Positions 56,680-64,000 of a DNA stretch of 64,000 nucleotides are shown here, piece by piece (position 1 is the stretch's first letter; each line of letters opens with the position of its first letter). The position numbers and the translations under genes are program-made. Under the pieces are notes generated by a model, which saw only the letters and a program-made list of their open reading frames with translations, ran no database searches and was not told where the DNA came from. This stretch comes from Zygnema cylindricum (Eukaryota > Streptophyta > Zygnematophyceae > Zygnematales > Zygnemataceae): assembly GCA_037447655.1 (NCBI GenBank), contig JBBHKE010002092.1:134327-198326 (forward strand), in the 5' to 3' direction.

Positions 56680-58478
56680 TGTCTATATTGTAGGGTAATA
56701 CCAGCAGTTAGCATGTATTATAAGGATTCCATGGTAACATGGGCATAAAAAAGTCTTAGAATATTACCATTATTAATGGAGCTATAGGAAAAGTTTGATC
56801 GATAATAAGGATGTGCTACCAATAGAAAATAGTTGTAAAGAAGAATCATTAGATTCAATAAAAACTAATCACTAATGGCATAGATGGACCAAATAAATAA
56901 TATAGTGGAGTAGTATAGGGAGCAGGTAGCACAATATGTGGACCAGAACTCACAATGTGGAAGAGTTATTAGAGTTAAGAGATTATCTGACAGGTTTTAC
57001 CAAAGCTAGTTTTCTTAGCGCAATTAGGCAGTGAGATTTATGGATTTTGAACATTTTTGTTCAACTTAGGCAGTTGCTAATATTTTGTTTACTCAGACCT
57101 ACAATGGATATGTGCGCCCATACTCGATTTACTGAAAATCCGATTTTCATAAAAGCCGTTGTATGATGAAAATTAAAATTTAACAAAATTGATGCATACA
57201 ATGAAACACAAAACTATGACTGAGAAAAGTATGAAATGTAGAAGTTATATTTTGATATGGTAAAAACTGGCACCATCCGGTTGCTGTAATCTTTCTTCCG
57301 CTTGCCATTCCATGTACGGAAAGTACGGGCATCACCGCTCATTGCTGCTAGAGTTTTTGAATTATTAGCATCGACTCTTACCACACACATTATGTTTTTC
57401 TGGCTCATTATAGGCCAGTCATAGTGGTATTTCCACTAATTTATGATTCCCAGTCAAAAATCACTCGAATTAGAATGATAAACTCTAGTAGGTAAAGCAT
57501 TTTACTGTTTCCCTAACACATTTCTTCCATGTCGACATTTGTCACCCATCTGTCACTCCACTTTAAAAAGTCGTATTAATGGAACGGGCTGACTAGCAAA
57601 GCACCTTTCCTACAACAAAAGTCGGCGAACAGTTAAATTACAACAGAGTGAACATCCAGATTTACAACAATGTTAGCCAATTGAAAGATTCCCTATCTCG
57701 GAACGGTAATTGTCTAATTGGAGATGTTGAAATTAGAATCTATGAAATGAAAAAATGTCGAGAACTAAGAAACCTGTCCGAAAAGGATAACATTCTAAAC
57801 AAAAAATAGTGATCGCTGGCCTCTGCTGGCAGTAGGGCATAATAAGTGAACTCCACTCTGAGAGCACATGTTTGCGTCGTTATATAGTGTGGTTTGATTT
57901 GGTCGCGCGTGACGACGCGTATATTTTTCATTTAGTTTCATTCATATTTCTACGCTGTCCGTTTTTTATCGTGTACACTGTACAGGTTTATTTCGTTTCG
58001 TGCGAGTAAATATATACGTATAGGACTTTTAGTACTTTCGTTTTTAGTGGTTTCATTTCGCGTCGTTCTTCAATTTGCGTCTAAGTTCAATGTAACGCTT
58101 CGCAATTAAATTTCAGTTTTGCGGCTAAAGTTAAATGCCAACATGTGCTCTCACAGTGGAGCTCACCTAAAGCCAGAAAGTGTCTGCGCGCAACAATTAT
58201 ATTTACATGTGGTTGCCGCAGTTTTGTTATCGTGAACCTTGGCCGGCCATGTGAATTGTTGATTTTATTATGACGGTCGACGTTCACAAGCGCGGCAAAA
58301 TTTTAACCGGTTGTTACGATATCTCGCAAGTCAAAACTGTCCAACGGATTGACCGTCAAATCTAAACTCAACAATTTGTACCAATGTGTACTTGAAATGT
58401 ACCACGTACTTGTCCATGGCGAACTTTTATCTAGTTTAAATTTATCGATTTCTCGCGGACGCGATAGTCTAACGACCG
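56680..58478. other. Intergenic, no gene seen
   Basis: AT-rich 3' flank of the kinesin gene. Possible polyadenylation words (AATAAA at 56857-56862 and 56893-56898) follow the stop. No coding signal. Confidence 0.55.
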
Positions 58479-58706
58479 CTACACCGCTAATCGTTATTAG
58501 TGTTAAACTTTTTTTCGCCACTTAAAACATGTTTTCTAAGTTCACACTTGTCGGGTTGTCAATCGGAGACCGCCAATAGGAAGGTGAGAATCGTGCCTTC
58601 CAATAGCGACGATTGGATTGACAATCTGAAAAGTGTGCACGAGGAAAAGATTTTTTAAGTGGCGAAAAAAAGTTTAACACTAACAACGATTGCTGTAGCG
58701 GTGTAG
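58479..58706. mobile_element. 228-bp fold-back element, nearly full palindrome
   Basis: Left arm CTACACCGCT...AGTGTTAAACTTTTTTTCGC pairs with the right arm GCGAAAAAAAGTTTAACACT...AGCGGTGTAG with one 4-bp gap. Pairing continues inward (TTGTCAATC / GATTGACAA; CCAATAG / CTATTGG) to a small centre near 58588. Size and shape fit a fold-back MITE or a hairpin small-RNA precursor. No clear target duplication. Confidence 0.8.
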
Positions 58707-60116
58707 TTTTCAGAACCACCCAGTCTGACCGTCTATGGTGTCAGAGCCAGGTTTGACCATCCAATCACTCGCCAAATCAGGACAGCGTACCAGATTCGCC
58801 CTCTGAGCCAAATCTGAGGTTTGTCCCAATCATTTCCTTTAAAATACTAAATATGCTGATGTCATTGTTTCAGCGCTTGCAGCTTCGTTGTCGTTTCACT
58901 CCTCACGTGTCGCATATCTACAGTAGCTTGGGGACAAATTTAAACAGGTGATTGTTTGTACCGTCCACTGATCCAAGAAAAACACAAATCTGACGGCTGT
59001 GTCCCTTCTGTGAAGCTGTTTTGCAAGTGGGGTATGTACCTGCGTTGCCAGCCTTCCGTACTTTTGTGTTTGTTTGTATCTGCTCTGCTTTGCTCAAGTT
59101 TGGTATTCTTTGTAAAAATTGGTATTAGTGCATACGAAATTGTAGACATGTTATATAAAGTACTGATATTATTGATTGTTCTCTAACCCATCGTGCAGAT
59201 GCCACGTGTGACACGTCGTATATTATCTTGTGATAGTTCGTTGTCGAACGAAAAATGGACAAAATTGTGGACGCAATATATCTGATTCGCTCATGAATTG
59301 GAAATATCTGTACGGAGTGCTGACGAGCTTTTTTGAGTTTCTTACTTATTTCTTTTAACGACAAACCGCTGGTCGCATACCTGTACGATAGGTCGGATTT
59401 GCTGTGTCAGTACTGTACCAAACTAGGTTGAACTCCCTTACACGATTTTAGCAAAACAACTCGACGTCAGCTCGTCCTGGCTGTTTTCTATTTGCCTATG
59501 CGCGTCGTGACAACTCATTTTAGACGAATCCTTCGACGACAAAGAAGGACACAGCCGAATTATCACACGAGTGAAGTAAAGTCCAGAATCCTGATAACTT
59601 GTGAGTACGGTTCTGGAGTACACCGCAAGCAAACAACCTAACAAAGTTCCGCAAAATACAGTCGCCTTTTGCCACGTCACAGATACTCTGAATTGTCGAG
59701 ACCGCATCAGGCCTTTGACACGCGTCTATCACAAAAGACCGAGCACATGACAGTCCTCAATTATTGGTCGAACACTTTGTCAAACTACAAAAGGCTGTCT
59801 GCCCCACGATCATGTCTCTGACAAAAATACACTAGCTTTTTTTAGACCGTTTAGATCAGTAATTTACGGTCAAGATCTGATTTGATGACCTCTAGTCTCG
59901 TGACAAGCGCGCGAAGGTCACACACAAAAACTTTACTTCAGTTCTCTACAGTACTTCTATACTGTGACGTACCATGAATTACGGTACCAGATATTTTAAA
60001 ACAATTGCTGCAGCGTGCAGTCGCTGGACCATCGCCATCTGTCAACCGATGCATAGTTTAAAAACTTTTTTTTTTTTTTTTTAAAACGGTACTCCGCTAA
60101 TTGCGGTAATGTACAA
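58707..60116. other. Intergenic, upstream of KCS
   Basis: No gene is recognised in this 1.4 kb; open frames are short and lack motifs. An A/T homopolymer (about 60067-60082) and CCGCTAATTGCGG (60094-60106, palindromic) lie close to the KCS gene. Confidence 0.5.
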
Positions 60117-60139
60117 CAGTATAGTACTGTACTATACTG
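60117..60139. promoter_or_regulatory. Perfect 23-bp palindrome upstream of KCS
   Basis: CAGTATAGTAC, a central T, then GTACTATACTG: 11-bp arms with no mismatch, 122 bp before the start codon. It contains two GTAC cores, the core bound by SBP/SPL transcription factors, and an internal TATA-like word. A regulatory role is inference. Confidence 0.55.
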
Positions 60140-60260
60140 TAGCAGTCGCCTGCTCGGCTTCTTCATAAAGCCAGTAGCCAAATAACTCTGCTAGTCTCTA
60201 TTCTGCAATATGGGCAGACATTGCTGACAACTTCTACTCACAGCCTTTCCTCTTGCAACC

Positions 60261-61862
60261 ATGGCGAAGGGCGGTGATGGAAGAAGCCTCTCTTCGCCTC
60301 TCCTTCGTCCTGACGCCAAACCTCCCACTGATGACGTCACAAGCGCTCCATCTGACGTGTCCATTCGAGTCAATCGCAACCGTGGATTGCCAGATTTCTT
60401 GCAATCCGTGAATCTCAAATATGTGAAACTCGGTTACCATCATCTCATCACTCATGGCGTCACTCTTCTCCTTATCCCGCTTTTCCTCTCAGTGGCCGTG
60501 GAGCTTCTCAGAATGCAGCCTGCTGACGTGGCACTTCTTTGGGATCACCTCCAGTTCAACCTTGTCAGTGTGCTGACGTGTCTTGCTGCTGTCGTTTTTG
60601 GAGCCACCGTCTACCTGATGTCACGACCTCGCCCTGTCTACCTGGTAGACTTCGCTTGTGCCAAGCCTCCGGATGAATTTAAAACGCCAGCTTCGATGTT
60701 TATGGAAATATCTTCTACTTGTGGACTTTTCGATGAGACAAGTCTCCAGTTTCAACGGAAAATTTTGGAAAGGTCAGGAGTTGGAGATGAAACTTACATA
60801 CCGCCCGGTGTAACGCAAGTTCCTGCCGTTCCTACTATGGCAAATGCAAGGGCTGAGGCGGAGCTGGTAATGTTTGGAGCCATAGATGAGCTTTTGGAGA
60901 AGACAAAACTGAAACCAAAAGACATCGGTATTTTGATCGTCAACTGCAGTTTATTTAATCCGACACCTTCGCTCTCTGCCATTATTATTAACAAGTACGG
61001 TTTGAGAGGAAATATTAGATCTTTTAACCTTGGAGGAATGGGATGTAGTGCAGGAGTTATTGCTATTGATCTTGCAAAGGATATGTTACAGGTTCATGGA
61101 GGCAATTACGCTCTCGTAGTTAGTACCGAAAATATCACCCAAAACTGGTACGTTGGAAAGAGGCGTTCTATGTTGATTAGTAATTGTCTTTTCCGAATGG
61201 GTTGTGCCGCCACATTGCTTTCCAACAGAAGAAAAGATCGAAGACGCGCAAAGTACGAGCTTGTTCACACAGTACGAACGCACAAAGGAGCCGATGACAA
61301 ATGTTTCCGTTGTGTATTACAGGAGCAAGACGAGGATGGAACTATTGGAGTTTCTCTGTCAAAGGATCTGATGGCCATTGCTGGAGATACTCTAAAGGCA
61401 AACATCACCACTTTAGGTCCATTGGTTCTGCCTTTGTCAGAACAGCTCCTCTTTTTTGCATTTTTGGTTGCAAGGAAAGTTTTTAAGTTCAAAGTTAAGC
61501 CGTACATTCCTGACTTCAAACTGGCATTTGAACATTTCTGTATTCACGCGGGTGGGAGAGCAGTTATTGATGAACTTGAGAAGAATCTCCAGCTTTCCCA
61601 TTGGCATGTGGAGCCTTCGAGAATGACTTTGTATCGGTTTGGAAACACCTCTTCTTCGTCTATTTGGTACGAGCTTGCATACACAGAAGCTAAAGGTAGA
61701 GTAAAGAGAGGGGACAGAGTTTGGCAAATCGCGTTCGGAAGTGGATTCAAGTGTAACAGTGCAGTTTGGAGAGCTCTTCGAACCATTAAACCTCAGGAAA
61801 ATGCAGGCCCGTGGGCAGACTGTATAGACAAATTCCCTGTTACGGTGCCTTCTTTTGACTAG
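60261..61862 (+). CDS. KCS: 3-ketoacyl-CoA synthase, intronless, full length
   Basis: This is the condensing enzyme of the ER fatty acid elongase: it joins malonyl-CoA to a long-chain acyl-CoA in the first, rate-setting step of very-long-chain fatty acid synthesis for cuticular wax, suberin and sphingolipids. 533 residues, typical for plant KCS. Two membrane segments (~62-82, ~99-119) precede the FAE1/CUT1-type domain (from [11 protein letters not shown], 127). Active-site Cys262 in [10 protein letters not shown], His429 in [19 protein letters not shown], Asn462 in [16 protein letters not shown]. The glycine-rich [11 protein letters not shown] (493-503) is present. The start ATG lies in ACCATGGCG, a good plant context, and the next Met is 85 residues in. 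Lack of introns is common for KCS genes. No defect seen. Which KCS subfamily or chain length cannot be told from this. Confidence 0.97.
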   Translation: MAKGGDGRSLSSPLLRPDAKPPTDDVTSAPSDVSIRVNRNRGLPDFLQSVNLKYVKLGYHHLITHGVTLLLIPLFLSVAVELLRMQPADVALLWDHLQFNLVSVLTCLAAVVFGATVYLMSRPRPVYLVDFACAKPPDEFKTPASMFMEISSTCGLFDETSLQFQRKILERSGVGDETYIPPGVTQVPAVPTMANARAEAELVMFGAIDELLEKTKLKPKDIGILIVNCSLFNPTPSLSAIIINKYGLRGNIRSFNLGGMGCSAGVIAIDLAKDMLQVHGGNYALVVSTENITQNWYVGKRRSMLISNCLFRMGCAATLLSNRRKDRRRAKYELVHTVRTHKGADDKCFRCVLQEQDEDGTIGVSLSKDLMAIAGDTLKANITTLGPLVLPLSEQLLFFAFLVARKVFKFKVKPYIPDFKLAFEHFCIHAGGRAVIDELEKNLQLSHWHVEPSRMTLYRFGNTSSSSIWYELAYTEAKGRVKRGDRVWQIAFGSGFKCNSAVWRALRTIKPQENAGPWADCIDKFPVTVPSFD

Positions 61863-64000
61863 AAGTTGAAAAACTACCACTGATGTTTCTAAAAGTTTCG
61901 GAGGAAATTTTTGAGATCAGAGGTGAAGTAGCGAGCTGTCAGCAGATAATTTTGCCAAAAATTCTGCAGAAATTGCCAGACTGTGACACTGAAACCTTCA
62001 CTGAAACTGTAACTGAAATAGTCCACAGTATTGGGAGTGGACAGTTGAGCACTGCCAAAGAATTCCGTGTCTGCTACCCTCTTACCTTTGGTCTGTTTAA
62101 AGTGTCCATGTTGGATAGTTATGCTGTTTTTCTGACAGCTTTCGATGGCCTGCAATTCAGTGTACATTCGGTGGAAAATAATTATAAGCGAAATAAGTAT
62201 AAGTGACGAGGGATGGAGAAGCAGACAATAAGTTGAAATAGGTCTGTTGAAAGCTGAAATATTTGCAGCTGTCAATCAGATAGCAGAAGCTATTTGATAG
62301 AGCTCTATAACTTTTTTGCTGGATTTAGGACTAATAACTTTTGTTGGAAGGTTTTTCTTTCAGATGGCCTCTAGAAAGTCGAGAAATGGTCCAATTGTTC
62401 AGAGTGGTTTCTGGCTTTCTTGCCCATTCTTTCAAAGTGAATTGATGGATTTCAGGAGGAATAATGTCATCTGGCAAAGTAGTGTGCAATTGGTGTGTAG
62501 TAATTGTGAAGTTATTTATCACATTGTTGTTATGGACAAATTGGTTGGTGGCAATCAGGCACAAATTCAGTAACTACAAGTGTGGTTCCGTTGAATGTTC
62601 TATATTGAAATTGTAAATGTTTAGAGGCTGTAGATGTGGAGTGTGGACTTGCACATTTTCATCTTCCTGATTTAATATTGAAGAAATGGAAGAACAGGAT
62701 AGAAATCGTCAAATTGTTTTTTCAAATGCAAGCATGCATTTGCAGTCATGCTTCTCTTTTTTCATTTGATTTCTTGGTGGTAAATGGCTTGTAATGGCAT
62801 ATCCCATTCTATTTTGTTTCCACTATTTTCCTCTGTTTTTGAAAGGCGGTAAGCACTTTTTCATTGAGTTTGATATGATTCTCATAGGCTTTGCTATGCA
62901 AATCAGGAGTAACTGGATATCTGAATTGTGTTTATTGACTACCAACTTCTAGACTCAGTCCTAAGTTCAACCGCACACAGTTATAATAGTTATCAAAGGA
63001 ATAGCAAATGGATAGCAAACACCAAGCGGGAAGATATTTTAACATTTCTGAGCAATACTGAAACAGCATCCAATGGCAAAGGGACATTCATGTAGTCATG
63101 ATGTCGTTATGCCTCAGAATAGAGGGAGTCTACTTCGTCTTTTTAGTCAATACTAAAACTTAATTTGAATCTAGCTAAAAACTGAACCCGGAAAAGTTGC
63201 TGAAAATTGTTCTGCCGCTTGCTATCCCCCCCGAAAGCTGCTCTAATTTCTCGTGCAATAATTCACTAAACCCAGGTTAACTTGACTACAGATGCACTCA
63301 ACTTTGTGACATGGTGCCGACTTAAACAGATGACGTGTCACCCTGATTGCTGACATCTGAATGGCCGGGGATTGACAGGAAACAATTGTACTTTATTGTG
63401 GACTTACGACATTCCATCACTAAAAGCTCGGATCTTAATCCAGCGGTCCAAATTAAACGAAGCACAAAAGGCGTGGTTTCCGATTATCAAGGCATTCTCC
63501 ATAGAACGGTTCTTTCTCTGGAATATCGAACAAACAGGATCTTTTTTATTGCATAGAAAAAGAACATCAAAAAAAAGTTTATGGTTCCTAGAGAAGTCTT
63601 CATGGTTCACTCTGGACTCTGGCTATTTCCTATTTTTCTGCTCGTCTTTTTAAGCTTCTTCCTCTTCAGTCAGGTCCATTGACACACAATTCAAGAGTTT
63701 GTTTGTCGACTCCTTTAATCCTCCTATAAACAGCCATTCGTTTCCCATTTCCTTTCAAAAATACGTTTCTTTCTGATTCCAAAAAGATAATCAAATCCAC
63801 GTTTCGGCTGGCTATCTATTCTTGTACCGGATGATGTTCATTATTGATATATTTACTTGAGTAAAAGACAGGGTTATTTACTAAAAACAATATTTGCTTC
63901 GATATCCGTAAACAGATGTGTGCCAAACGATGTTCAAAGATATTTCTGGAAAACCAATCCAGCCAAGAAAATACAAAAATATCTAATTCTTTTGACTGCA
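61863..64000. other. KCS 3' UTR and intergenic sequence
   Basis: The first few hundred bases after the stop are probably 3' UTR; short open frames here lack motifs. AATAAG/ATAAG words lie near 62193-62200. Nothing further is recognised up to the window end. Confidence 0.55.

Noticed and set aside
61883-62206. Second gene directly after KCS
   Set aside because: The 107-codon frame has no motif, overlaps the expected 3' UTR and lacks its own promoter spacing.

Overview
The window is nuclear DNA of a land plant. It holds an intronless plant-type 3-ketoacyl-CoA synthase, a KIN-10 type kinesin and an F-box/kelch gene with GT-AG introns, and large nested arrays of LTR retrotransposons. I cannot name the species. 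The sequence style suggests a non-flowering plant (bryophyte or lycophyte), but that is only an impression. Two 10-N runs (13850-13859 and 36877-36886) are assembly gaps.

About 1-38140 is a retrotransposon graveyard. Three Copia elements can be delimited. E1 (2540-8911, minus strand) has two 999-bp LTRs. A (17731-23562, plus) has 1230-bp LTRs and TAAAT target duplications. H (24935-34539, plus) has two 1070-bp LTRs. Fragments of others (LTRs B, C, F, G, J, K, L) surround them, with a second LTR family, D, tied to a gag-like region on the minus strand. Solo LTRs with target duplications sit inside A and H, so insertion order can be read. The Copia elements share a primer-binding site that matches the anticodon side of initiator tRNA-Met, a hairpin-rich LTR leader, a long conserved stem-loop near the LTR start and an antisense tRNA-like block. 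Their coding regions are broken, mostly by C-to-T type changes. The most striking object is a 1340-bp decayed 25S rRNA fragment lying exactly between two LTRs (15692-17031).

From 38141 to about 42500 lies a decayed DNA transposon gene region on the minus strand: a pogo-like DDE transposase with introns, an unrecognised ORF, a polypyrimidine tract with three tandem copies, and paired GCGACGAC/GTCGTCGC palindromes. From 43917 to 45393 lie two related terminal-inverted-repeat elements.

From 45400 to 64000 is gene space, all genes on the plus strand: an F-box/kelch gene (45984-50396, apparently damaged in its 3' half), a five-exon KIN-10 kinesin (52219-56679) and the KCS gene (60261-61862). They are independent transcription units with unrelated roles (ubiquitin-ligase substrate selection, microtubule motor, very-long-chain fatty acid elongation). 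A 228-bp fold-back lies between the last two genes, and a perfect GTAC-containing palindrome lies just upstream of KCS.
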